Assembly (NCBI RefSeq): GCF_005870085.1 | Contig: NZ_SZNM01000007.1 | Location: forward strand, 62,001-126,000 | From: Aquibacillus sediminis | GTDB taxonomy: Bacteria; Bacillota; Bacilli; Bacillales; Amphibacillaceae | Length of the DNA stretch: 64,000 nt | Direction: 5' to 3' | Part shown: one piece after another, positions 37,359 to 45,287 of the stretch | Position numbering within the stretch: position 1 is the first letter of the stretch | Layout of the letters: each line of letters opens with the position of its first letter | Notes under the pieces: model-generated | The model's database searches: none | Told to the model about the DNA's origin: nothing | What the model saw: only the letters and a program-made list of their open reading frames with translations | Made by a program: the position numbers and the translations under genes

Positions 37359-38525
37359 GTGAGAAGAATAAAAATTTTAATTATTGTTTTAACTTCAGTA
37401 TTTATGTTTAGCATAACTGGAAGTCGCCCACTTATTCCTATGTATGCAGAGGATTTAGGAGCTCCTAACTATTTAATTGGACTAATTGTCGCACTATTTT
37501 CTTTTTTACCATTGTTTTTATCGGTCAAATTAGGAAAGATTGTGGATGAGTCTGGGAGTAAAAAATTCCTAGGTATAAGTTTGTTGGTCGGGGGGATATC
37601 TTTAATATTCCCTTTTTTATTTGATAACTTAGTTGGTGTGATTTTATCCCAAATTTTTGCTGGATTGGCTCATATTGTCTATGTGGTAGCGATGCAATCG
37701 TTTGCGGGTGGTTTTGCCGAGAAGGAATGGAGAGAATATTTTATAAATTTGTTTAGTATTAGTGTGGCCTTAGGTAGCTTCTTGGGCCCTTTGGTTGGAG
37801 GGATTATAGCTGAAGTTTATGGCTTCTCAATCGCTTTATTGGGTGGTGGTGTGCTATTAATTAGTATGATCCCATTTGTGAAATGGGTTGAGGACCATGA
37901 TGAAAAAACTCAGACCAAAGAAGAAAAAAGGAAAGAAAAGGATTTTAAATTAGTAGGTTTGTTTAAAATCAAGTCACTGCAATATGCTTTTCTCGTAAGT
38001 GCTCTAATATTGCTTGCAAAAGACACCTATATTGCATTTTTTCCATTATTAGCGAGGGATTATGGCATCAATGAATCAATGATTGGGTTGATTGTTTCTC
38101 TTAATGCAGCTGCAGGTATATTGATTCGATTAATGTTACCATTTTTAATTAGTCACATGAACCGAAGAACAATTATTAATAGTTCTATACTATTATCTGG
38201 AGTCATCTTTTTATTACACCCGTTCATTAGTTCAACCTTTTTGCTAATCGTTTTGTCCTTTATTTTAGGGATAGGATTAGGGATCGGTCAGCCATTATCT
38301 ATTGCAACAACGGTTGAATCCCTACCTAGTAATAAAATTGGAGAAGGGTTAGGATTAAGGTTAACCATTAATCGTCTAACCCAATTAGTAACACCTGTCT
38401 CATTAGGAGGAATTGCAAGCTTCGTTGGAATCGGTGGTGTGTTTTATTTTACTGGATTTATTGTAGTAGGTGGTATATTAGTCTATTTTAAGAAGGTGGG
38501 GGACAGTTCTCGTACTTCTATTTAG
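37359..38525 (+). CDS. Major facilitator superfamily transporter
   Basis: About 388 residues, twelve hydrophobic helices in two halves joined by the charged cytoplasmic loop EKTQTKEEKRKEKD near residue 190. The first half has SRPLIPMYAEDLGAPNYLIG and the loop VKLGKIVDESGSKK, a DRxGRR-like MFS motif A variant. Three in-frame GTG codons (37350, 37356, 37359) follow AAGGATGGGG; 37359 has the best spacing. It could export a product or take up a related acid. Substrate unknown. It is the last gene of the second catabolic locus. Confidence 0.9.
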   Translation: MRRIKILIIVLTSVFMFSITGSRPLIPMYAEDLGAPNYLIGLIVALFSFLPLFLSVKLGKIVDESGSKKFLGISLLVGGISLIFPFLFDNLVGVILSQIFAGLAHIVYVVAMQSFAGGFAEKEWREYFINLFSISVALGSFLGPLVGGIIAEVYGFSIALLGGGVLLISMIPFVKWVEDHDEKTQTKEEKRKEKDFKLVGLFKIKSLQYAFLVSALILLAKDTYIAFFPLLARDYGINESMIGLIVSLNAAAGILIRLMLPFLISHMNRRTIINSSILLSGVIFLLHPFISSTFLLIVLSFILGIGLGIGQPLSIATTVESLPSNKIGEGLGLRLTINRLTQLVTPVSLGGIASFVGIGGVFYFTGFIVVGGILVYFKKVGDSSRTSI

Positions 38526-38598
38526 GGAAAAAAGCTCTATTTCCATACTTCTACAATTTTTGTGCAATAATAAACCCTGAAAAAATGGAACTGATTTC

Positions 38599-38739
38599 AT
38601 GAAATTGTTAACCTTTGAAAAACGAAAAGGAGCAGGAAATGTATCAAAAACATTAGAAGAAGTTATAGATATGAACTATAAAAAATCATTGCTAAAATTT
38701 CGGCCTGTCCATAAAGAGAAAAAAGCTAATCATGATTAG
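38599..38739 (+). pseudogene. Short ORF resembling the start of a fumarylacetoacetase-family protein
   Basis: ATG 38599 opens a 46-codon frame beginning MKLLTFEKRKGAG with EEVIDMN later. Fumarylacetoacetate hydrolase-fold proteins often begin MKLLTFE... and have a VIDLN strand about 20 residues on. It ends at TAG 38739, where a MazG-like fragment begins. The resemblance is short, so this is a tentative call for a 3'-truncated relic. Confidence 0.3.
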
Positions 38740-38920
38740 GACTACATAACCGCAGTAGGAGCGAAATTAGGATAGGAAGTCGAGGAATACTTCGCGCTGA
38801 CAATGATCAGAATCGATTAGAGGAACTAGCAGATGTGCTAGAAGTGATCCACGCCCTTGCTCATAAAGACGGTACAACGATGGAAGAGGTCGAGAAGGTT
38901 CTGTAACAAAAAGCGTACTA
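38737..38920 (+). pseudogene. MazG-like pyrophosphohydrolase fragment (first degenerate copy)
   Basis: The text aligns closely at DNA level with the intact gene at 55620, from its DYLTALGAKLGEE region to VEKVRQQK. The MPEYNKLVRDLIPQ start is missing. GAGAA is replaced by GATAG giving a stop (38775 region), a base is lost in the EEYFAADN part, and CGACAG became CTGTAA. It cannot encode a functional enzyme. Confidence 0.8.
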
Positions 38921-38961
38921 AGGCACCTGGTACTCACATGGAGAGAGTAACACGTACCTTT
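38921..38961. repeat. Divergent GGTACC-family inverted repeat
   Basis: AAGGCACCTGGTAC at 38921 pairs imperfectly with GTAACACGTACCTT near 38947. On the minus strand it follows codB by about 20 bases and CTTTTTG comes after it, so it may terminate the codBA transcript. Confidence 0.5.
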
Positions 38962-38982
38962 CAGCAGCACCCCGTTTCCCAC

Positions 38983-40224
38983 TTATCTAGTGGTGGCTGG
39001 TACTCGCACGACGACTTTTTTGAGAATGACTGCGAATGTGTAAACAATGACTGCAGTTGCAATGGCGTTTACTGGTGGGATGCCTGGCATGAAGTTACCG
39101 GCTAAAATACCAATCACCCATGCAACAATTGCATTAGCATTCAGACTTCTAATTGCGCTATGGTCATATCCATCTTTTCTTCGTAGCAAGAAGTAATCTG
39201 CTATGATGATAGCACCGATAGATGGAATCGTTGTGCCGAGAAGCGTTAACCAGCTTATGAAATTATTGTAAACGACCATAGAAAGTACTGTTCCGAGTAG
39301 TCCATTTACAATGACTATCTTATCTTTGGGAAATTTCGTAATATGTGAAAATCCCAAACCTGCAGTATAAAGAGAATTATCATTAGTTGACCAGATGTTT
39401 AAGCCTAATACTAAAATAGCTGGAATAATCAGACCCTGTGCTAACATCATATCTGAAATGTCGGCAAATCCTGTTGTAAGGGAACCGACCATTCCAAAAG
39501 CAAACATGAGTGAATTTCCAATGAAAAAGGCGATAAAGGTCGTGATGAAGCCGGACTTTTTTGTCTTGGAAAAGCGAGTGAAATCTGCGGTCAGTGTCGC
39601 TCCACCAATAAATGAACCGATACACGTCGTTAGTGCTACGGTATATGCCATACTTTCTGTTGGCTCCATTCCCATTAAAGCACTAAATCCACCAACATTC
39701 TCGGTAGCTTCGAAAATGGAGTAACTCCCCAAAATCGCAATGGCGGGTACCGCAACAATGCTTAAAACGGTCAAAGCTTTCATGCCTAAATACGCTGTAG
39801 AGGTCATTAATATACCAGATAGGATGATTAATAGTGTTAGGTTAATGCCGGTTGCTTTATTAACCATTAAAGCAAAAGTAGCGACCCCAACACCAAACCA
39901 GCCCACTTGAATGGCACTTAGTAAAAAAGAGGTCAAATACGATCCCTTTGTGCCAAACGAGTAACTTGTTAGTAAATGCGTGGTCAAACCAGTTTTAGCG
40001 CCAACCCAACCAAGTAAAGAAGCATAGACTCCTAAAATCAAATTACCAATCAGGATGATGACGATAAATTCACTCATTCCTAACCCTTGACCTAATGTTC
40101 CCCCTGCAACCATGCTGGAAGAAAAAAACGTAAAACCTAGCATTACAAAAAACATCGAAAGAAATCCTTTTCGTTTATCTTGTGGAATAGGTTGTAAGGC
40201 AAAATCCTTATCATTGCTACTCAC
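38983..40224 (-). CDS. codB: Cytosine permease, NCS1 family
   Basis: A 413-residue membrane transporter with about twelve helices. It begins with a short charged tail, then GFLSMFFVMLGFTFFSSSMV and AGGTLGQGLGMSEFIVIILI, typical of CodB. Mid-protein FIGGATLTADFTRFSKTKKS is the NCS1 signature region. It ends with a helix bundle and a basic tail. ATG 40224 follows AAGGGGG. It is downstream of the deaminase gene on the same strand, 35 bases apart, so the order is codA-codB, and it brings cytosine or an analogue into the cell. Confidence 0.92.
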   Translation of the reverse strand: MSSNDKDFALQPIPQDKRKGFLSMFFVMLGFTFFSSSMVAGGTLGQGLGMSEFIVIILIGNLILGVYASLLGWVGAKTGLTTHLLTSYSFGTKGSYLTSFLLSAIQVGWFGVGVATFALMVNKATGINLTLLIILSGILMTSTAYLGMKALTVLSIVAVPAIAILGSYSIFEATENVGGFSALMGMEPTESMAYTVALTTCIGSFIGGATLTADFTRFSKTKKSGFITTFIAFFIGNSLMFAFGMVGSLTTGFADISDMMLAQGLIIPAILVLGLNIWSTNDNSLYTAGLGFSHITKFPKDKIVIVNGLLGTVLSMVVYNNFISWLTLLGTTIPSIGAIIIADYFLLRRKDGYDHSAIRSLNANAIVAWVIGILAGNFMPGIPPVNAIATAVIVYTFAVILKKVVVRVPATTR

Positions 40225-40259
40225 TGAAAAATCCCCCTTATTGTAATATGAAATGTTTT

Positions 40260-41519
40260 TTATGAAAAAATTGGTTCATTAATTGTAGTGACGGCTGGCT
40301 TGGTTTCGGCGATTATATGGCCGTTACGAATCGAATAGATTACCGGTGGAAGACGTCTGATGGCATCGTACTCAGATGTTGTATCTAGCACGACAAGATT
40401 GGCTTTATTGCCTTCTTTTACACCATAACCTTCTGCAATATGAAGCGTTTTGGCGCCATTTTCAGTTACTAAGTTTAAAGCGGTCTTGATATCGTTATAG
40501 CCTGTCATATGGCTGGCGTGTAATCCCATTTCAACGACCCTTAATAGGTTTCCATCTCCGAGTGGATACCACGGATCCATAATTGAATCGAGCCCAAAAC
40601 AAACATTCATACCTGCTTCTTTCAATTCTTTTACGCGAGTAAGTCCTCTTCGTTTGGGATAACTATCTATTCTTCCTTGTAAATGTAAGTTTGCTTTTGG
40701 TAAGGAAACAAAATTGATATTGGATTTTTTAAGGAGCTTAAATAGTTTGGTAGCATACGCGTCATTATAAGATCCCATAGCAGTTGTATGACTTGCGGTA
40801 ACCAATTCTCCCATGTCTAATTTATAGGCCTCTGCGGCTAAGACCTCAACGAATCTGGATTGTTCATCATCAATTTCATCACAATGAATATCGACTAGTT
40901 TGTCATATTTATAGGCAAGATCTAGTGCCTTTTTAACGGATTGAACCCCATCTTCCCTTGTGAACTCGTAATGTGGAATTCCACCAACGGCATCTGCCCC
41001 CATTTTTAATGCTTCCTCGAGCAGTGCAGCCCCTTTTGGATAGGCATATATTCCTTCTTGTGGAAAGGCCACAATTTGGACATCTACCCAAGGTTTCAAC
41101 TCTTGTTTGACTTCAAGTAGTGCTTCTAATCCGGTAAAGTTTGGTTCTGTTATATCAACGTGTGTTCTGACATGTTGCACGCCATGTTTTATCTGCATTT
41201 CTAGTGCTTCTTTGGCGCGCTTTTTCACATCAGCTTTTGTTTCTTTAACCAATTGTTTTCTTTCAGACCAAAGTTGGATCCCTTCAAATAATGTGCCAGA
41301 TTGATTCCACTTTGGCGTTCCAGCTGTTAACGCATAATCAAGGTGAATATGTGGTTCAACAAAGGGAGGCAACACAATCTTTCCATTTAGATCCATGATT
41401 TCATGACCACTAGACTCTACAGGCGTTTCGAAAGGTAGTAGCTTATGGATTTTATCTCCATGAATTTCAATATGTACGAATTCATCCTGCCCATATAATT
41501 TAGCATTTTTAATAATCAT
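40260..41519 (-). CDS. codA: Cytosine deaminase (CodA family)
   Basis: A 419-residue amidohydrolase-superfamily enzyme that turns cytosine into uracil and ammonia. It aligns throughout with E. coli CodA: EPHIHLDYALTAGTPKWNQS (metal His pair), VRTHVDI, HCDEIDDEQSRFVE (metal His and proton-shuttle Glu), TASHTTAMGSY and CFGLDSIMDPWYPLG (metal Asp). At the last motif E. coli reads GHDDVFDPW, so the Asp after the metal-binding Asp is Ser here, His is Leu and Phe is Met. Those positions shape substrate preference in CodA. Deamination chemistry is well supported; cytosine as the natural substrate is probable, not certain. Confidence 0.9.
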   Translation of the reverse strand: MIIKNAKLYGQDEFVHIEIHGDKIHKLLPFETPVESSGHEIMDLNGKIVLPPFVEPHIHLDYALTAGTPKWNQSGTLFEGIQLWSERKQLVKETKADVKKRAKEALEMQIKHGVQHVRTHVDITEPNFTGLEALLEVKQELKPWVDVQIVAFPQEGIYAYPKGAALLEEALKMGADAVGGIPHYEFTREDGVQSVKKALDLAYKYDKLVDIHCDEIDDEQSRFVEVLAAEAYKLDMGELVTASHTTAMGSYNDAYATKLFKLLKKSNINFVSLPKANLHLQGRIDSYPKRRGLTRVKELKEAGMNVCFGLDSIMDPWYPLGDGNLLRVVEMGLHASHMTGYNDIKTALNLVTENGAKTLHIAEGYGVKEGNKANLVVLDTTSEYDAIRRLPPVIYSIRNGHIIAETKPAVTTINEPIFS

Positions 41520-41762
41520 AAAATTTAATCTCCTTGCTTTTTGTGTTTTTGATAGATTAAATACTAAATCAACTAATAGGGCACTTCTACAATCATGTAA
41601 GGTTTCTTAACAAACAATTTATGAAAATTCAGAAATCGATAGATGTGATGACACCCATTATATTATTGGGATCGACGAAGGGGAGTGTGGTGGACAAAAA
41701 AGCAGTCACCTGCATTTTTACTTTAATTTTAAGGTAATAAAATTGAGTCGTTGTGTGGTTGT

Positions 41763-41873
41763 ATGGTTAGAGAATTATATCCTAATCAATTTGTAAAATT
41801 AAAAGTGCTGTCGTCTTACATTGAAAGTGGTCAAGAAGTTTATGGAGAATATAAAGGATATAGCTGTCATTAA
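41763..41873 (+). CDS. Possible 36-aa ORF in an otherwise gene-poor stretch
   Basis: ATG 41763 opens MVRELYPNQFVKLKVLSS and ends at TAA 41873. There is no good ribosome site. The balanced residue use hints at a remnant rather than chance, but no family is recognised. The rest of 41520-41994 shows the codA upstream region and the start of the segment duplicated at 48427. Confidence 0.25.
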   Translation: MVRELYPNQFVKLKVLSSYIESGQEVYGEYKGYSCH

Positions 41874-41994
41874 CTTTATAAAGAAGCTTTATATAAAACA
41901 TGTAGCATCAAAATCGATATCCGCCCTATATCATTTTGCCATAAATGTAGTGGATAGCTTAGACATGGGCTAGAAAAACTAGTCCCATGTCATC

Positions 41995-42210
41995 CTAATG
42001 TAACCTATCATGTTGTTCAGCAATTTCCAAAAATGAGTTCAACATCGATTGCTCGTCCAAACCAATATCAACGCGGTATTCTTCAGGATCTAGAATTCTA
42101 TAATAATCGATATAATCGTGTTGTTGTAGTTTGAAACCATTTCTTACCTCCAAAGTGCTCCACAATGTAGGATCCCCATGTGCACGAGAGCGAGAATAAG
42201 ACACGTCCAT
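41995..42210 (-). CDS. 71-aa conserved unknown protein, first copy
   Basis: The protein begins MDVSYSRSRAHGDPTLW and includes LDPEEYRVDIGLDEQ. A second copy at 48516 differs by only a few, mostly conservative residues (D/N, T/A, S/N, R/K, L/I), and both frames are intact, implying selection to keep the protein. AAAGGATGATAA precedes the ATG. It is acidic, soluble, without signal or membrane segment. A hairpin (ACATGGG/CCCATGT) past the stop is shared by both copies. Function unknown. Confidence 0.72.
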   Translation of the reverse strand: MDVSYSRSRAHGDPTLWSTLEVRNGFKLQQHDYIDYYRILDPEEYRVDIGLDEQSMLNSFLEIAEQHDRLH

Positions 42211-42302
42211 AAATTATCATCCTTTCGTAAAATAGTACTATTATGTCCAAATGATAGAATAATATACGGGTCATTGTGCCATTAAGTAAAAGAAACATAA
42301 AA

Positions 42303-42333
42303 GGAAGCATCGGGGCGGTTCATGCTTCCTTTT
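42303..42333. repeat. Dispersed hairpin repeat, GAAGCA-GGGGCGG family (copy 3)
   Basis: GGAAGCAT and ATGCTTCC enclose CGGGGCGGTTC and are followed by TTTTT. The paralogous position upstream of the HIT copies at 48930 and 50716 carries a GGTACC-family repeat instead. Confidence 0.65.
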
Positions 42334-42412
42334 TGTGTAAAAAATGAAGTTAAAGAACAGTTTACTATGTGTTGTTAAAATGGTGAAAAGTTGAAATAGA
42401 GGAGTTATAGGT

Positions 42413-42777
42413 ATGGTCTGCCCATTCTGTCATACAGAAAAGTTATCAATTGAGCTAGAAAATAATCTAATCTAGCACTAGCCTTTTTCGATAAATTCCC
42501 TGTTCAAAAAGGACACCTATTAATTGTTCCAAAGCAACATGTGGAAACCTATTTCGATGCTTCCAATGAGCAGATTGCAGCAATTCACGATTTAATAAAA
42601 CAAGGAAAACAGTTGATTGACGAACAGTTTGCCCCAGATGGTTACAATATAGGGGTGAATGTCGGGGAATATGGTGGACAAACAATCAGCCACCTTCATT
42701 TTCATCTAATTCCACGATACAAATGAGACATCGAGGATCCACGTGGTGGCGTTCGTAAATTGGTGCCGTATCCATAA
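42413..42777 (+). pseudogene. HIT-family nucleotide hydrolase, degenerate copy 1
   Basis: ATG 42413 after GAGG begins MVCPFCHTEKLSIELENN, then a 5-base tandem duplication (ATCTA twice, near 42465) shifts the frame. The rest reads KGHLLIVPKQHVETYFDAS to HLHFHLIPRYK in the shifted frame, and a TGA at 42724-42726 replaces the Gly codon found in copy 2. The histidine triad HLHFHL itself survives. It ends 18 bases before a MazG-like pseudogene, suggesting a former two-gene operon of nucleotide-cleaning enzymes. Confidence 0.88.
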
Positions 42778-42795
42778 ATAGAAAGGAAGACAACC

Positions 42796-43114
42796 ATGCC
42801 AGAATACAATAAATTAGTGCGAGATTTGATTCCACAAATCATTGAGCAATCGGGAAAAAAGTATGAAACGAAAATACTAGATGAAGAGGATTACATAACA
42901 GATTAGGCTCTAAATTGGGGGAAGAAGTGGAAGAATATTTTGCTGCCGATAACGACCAGGATCGTTTAGAGGTTAACGGATGTCTTAGAAGTCATCCATG
43001 CCCTTGCTTATATAGATGGTGTTTCTATGGAAAAGGTAGAACAAGTACATCAGCAAAAAGCTGAAAAACGTGGTGGGTTAAAGGACAAAACTTCTAGGTT
43101 GAGGTTGAAAATAA
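42796..43114 (+). pseudogene. MazG-like pyrophosphohydrolase, degenerate copy 2
   Basis: Begins MPEYNKLVRDLIPQIIEQSG after AAAGGAAG, matching the intact gene at 55620. A deletion in DYLTALGAK gives a TAG (42903-42905), an inserted base in RLEELADVLE shifts the frame, and the end is altered (KTSRL-like). No helicase gene follows this copy, unlike the intact one. Confidence 0.85.
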
Positions 43115-43175
43115 GTCATATACTCAAGATTGGAGAGTTAAAAGAAACATACATCACGGCGAGGATATAACCGCG

Positions 43176-43217
43176 AAAAAGGTACCTTGTACTTTAAGGA
43201 GTACCAGGTACCTTTTT
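43176..43217. terminator. GGTACC-family repeat serving as bidirectional terminator
   Basis: AAAAAGGTACCTTGTAC and GTACCAGGTACCTTTTT pair over 17 positions with one wobble and an 8-base loop. A and T tracts at both ends suit termination on either strand, between the MazG pseudogene and the small minus-strand gene. Confidence 0.8.
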
Positions 43218-43223
43218 GGAGAA

Positions 43224-43409
43224 TTAGGATCCCTGGTCCCTACTCTTTCTCTTTTTTCTGAGATGAATCTTTAGTGATGTTCCACTCATAATGAACCATA
43301 ATAAAATAGCAGAAATGAAATTTAAGGCAAATATTACAACCACAACGCTCCACATGAACCATTGTGTATTGATTACTTTCTCGTAAATCCAAAAGTGATA
43401 AAAGTTCAT
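43224..43409 (-). CDS. Small membrane protein, 61 aa
   Basis: ATG 43409 is preceded by AAGGAG at good spacing. The product has one long hydrophobic helix (FMWSVVVVIFALNFISAILL) and a strongly basic C-terminus (KIHLRKKRKSRDQ). It is divergently placed about 130 bases from the ger operon. Short single-span proteins near germinant receptor operons are known (GerD/YndE-linked ORFs vary), but I cannot assign a family. Ribosome site and composition make it a credible gene. Confidence 0.6.
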   Translation of the reverse strand: MNFYHFWIYEKVINTQWFMWSVVVVIFALNFISAILLWFIMSGTSLKIHLRKKRKSRDQGS

Positions 43410-43466
43410 GGCCTATACTCCTTCCCTATGTCCTACCACAATAATCTCCAACCTTTCTTCGATTTA

Positions 43467-43494
43467 TTCAAAAATGTTATAAACTTAGTATAAT
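43467..43494 (+). promoter_or_regulatory. Possible promoter of the ger operon
   Basis: TTCAAA (43467-43472) and TATAAT (43489-43494) are 16 bases apart, 45 bases before gerA. Such operons are normally transcribed by sigma-G in the forespore; the match here is closer to a sigma-A promoter, so the call is tentative. Confidence 0.3.
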
Positions 43495-43539
43495 TGGGCA
43501 ATAAAGAAGAAGAGAGGAAGCTTCTTAAAGGAGAAAGGT

Positions 43540-45264
43540 ATGTCAAATGTAGAGCAGAAAATGAACCAAAATTTATCTCGAAATATAGACACTAATGTCA
43601 AAGTGATACAAAGTCTACTGAAACAAAATGATGATGTTGTCGAACGTACATTTTATTTACCTAATCAACAAGGGAATAAAGGTACCTTATTTTATGTGGA
43701 AGGAATTGTTGACACCGATAAAATAGAACGAGCATTGAAGGATCTGATGTACACTAGCTCTGCAAATAGCAATGCTGTACAGACAACAAGTACTGAATCT
43801 AACCTGGCAATGTCTATCCAGACCCATATGTCCCATAACTCATCAGTAAAAGTTGCAAACACCTTACAAGAAGGGATAAATGGTATTTTACTAGGGGACT
43901 GTTTTTGCATTATTGACCAATCGGAACAAGGATTAATTTTCTCTGGAAAGGGTGGAGAGAAAAGATCTGTAGAAGAACCGATGGCCGAACAAGTCGTTCG
44001 AGGGCCACGTGATGGATTTACAGAAGATATTCGTACAAATACAGCACTTGTTAGACGAAGAATTCGTGATGTACATCTAAAAGTAGAAGGGCTCGAGTTA
44101 GGCACAAAAACAAAGACAACCATTAATGTCTCCTACATTAACGGTATTGTAAAAGAAAGTTTAGTTGAAGAAGTAAAACAAAGATTAAACAAAATTGAGA
44201 TTGATGGGATATTGGAAAGTAATTATATAGAGGAAATGATTCGTGATGCACCATACTCTCCTTTTTCAACAGTCTTAAACACAGAACGACCGGATAAAGT
44301 TGCCGCCGCACTATTAGAAGGGCGAGTGGCCATATTCGTTGATAACACCCCATTTGTGCTCGTTGTGCCAGCACATTTTTGGGATTTTTTGCAGGCAAGT
44401 GATGATTATTACTTGAATTTTTTGACTGGGACATTTATTAGATGGGTACGTTATATCGCGTTCATTATTAGCTTAACAATACCATCTATTTACGTATTAT
44501 TGACGAGTTTCCATCAAGAGATGATTCCAACAGCACTTGCCCTAACGATCGCTTCCGGACGTGAGGTCATCCCGTTTCCTGTACTATTTGAAGCACTAGT
44601 GATGGAAATAATATTTGAACTTATGAGAGAAGCGGGGTTACGTATGCCCAAACCTATTGGTCAAGCAGTTAGTATTGTTGGTTCGCTTATCATTGGTCAA
44701 GCGGCAGTCCAAGCGGGGATTGTATCTCCTTTTATGGTAATTATTGTAGCATTGACAGGAATAAGTTCATTTTCAATTCCAAACTTTTCTGCTTCTTATT
44801 CAATTAGATTAATTCGTTTTCCTTTATTGATCGCATCTGGAACATTGGGATTGTTAGGGTTTATAGGTATGTTTTTTCTACTAGCAATTCATGCCGTATC
44901 CATTCGTTCATTTGGTGAATCATACTTAGCACCTGCTACCCCATTTAAACCGAAAGATCAAAAGGATTTGCTAATTCGTTTTCCTTGGTGGCATATGAAG
45001 AATAGACCTGAGCTAGCAGCAGATAATGGAATTCGTGAAGCAAACGAGAAGCCAGCACCTCCAGACAAGGGAAACAGCGAAACCGCATCAAACAAGATAA
45101 GCGATGAAATGAATAGTGATGCGAATACTACTAGTACAGCAAATAAGAAAGATGCATCTGTTCAAAGAAAGAAGTCAAAGCGGATAAAGAGAAAAACAGT
45201 TAAATTAAAAGATTTAATGAAAGATAAAAATGATGAGGACCAGAAAAGTCAAGACAATGAATAG
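43540..45264 (+). CDS. Spore germination receptor subunit A (GerAA/GerKA family)
   Basis: A 574-residue protein with a soluble N-terminal domain of about 290 residues (EGIVDTDKIERALKDLM, IIDQSEQGLIFSGKGGEKRS, then RGPRDGFTEDIRTNTALVRR, the family signature). A membrane domain with five or six helices follows (SGREVIPFPVLFEALVMEII, GLRMPKPIGQAVSIVGSLII) and a long charged cytoplasmic tail rich in Lys, Asp and Asn. In the spore inner membrane it detects germinants with the B and C subunits encoded next. GGAG precedes ATG 43540. The tail is longer than in B. subtilis GerAA. Confidence 0.95.
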   Translation: MSNVEQKMNQNLSRNIDTNVKVIQSLLKQNDDVVERTFYLPNQQGNKGTLFYVEGIVDTDKIERALKDLMYTSSANSNAVQTTSTESNLAMSIQTHMSHNSSVKVANTLQEGINGILLGDCFCIIDQSEQGLIFSGKGGEKRSVEEPMAEQVVRGPRDGFTEDIRTNTALVRRRIRDVHLKVEGLELGTKTKTTINVSYINGIVKESLVEEVKQRLNKIEIDGILESNYIEEMIRDAPYSPFSTVLNTERPDKVAAALLEGRVAIFVDNTPFVLVVPAHFWDFLQASDDYYLNFLTGTFIRWVRYIAFIISLTIPSIYVLLTSFHQEMIPTALALTIASGREVIPFPVLFEALVMEIIFELMREAGLRMPKPIGQAVSIVGSLIIGQAAVQAGIVSPFMVIIVALTGISSFSIPNFSASYSIRLIRFPLLIASGTLGLLGFIGMFFLLAIHAVSIRSFGESYLAPATPFKPKDQKDLLIRFPWWHMKNRPELAADNGIREANEKPAPPDKGNSETASNKISDEMNSDANTTSTANKKDASVQRKKSKRIKRKTVKLKDLMKDKNDEDQKSQDNE

Positions 45265-45287
45265 TCTCCTAAGGAGAAATGTTGGCT

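Noticed and set aside
41520-41700. A purine riboswitch upstream of codA
   Set aside because: I looked on the minus strand for the conserved purine-aptamer core and P1 pairing and did not find them.
43692-44123. 143-codon minus-strand frame inside the gerA-type gene
   Set aside because: Antisense shadow of the conserved soluble domain; low-complexity Ser/Val/Phe composition and no start signal.
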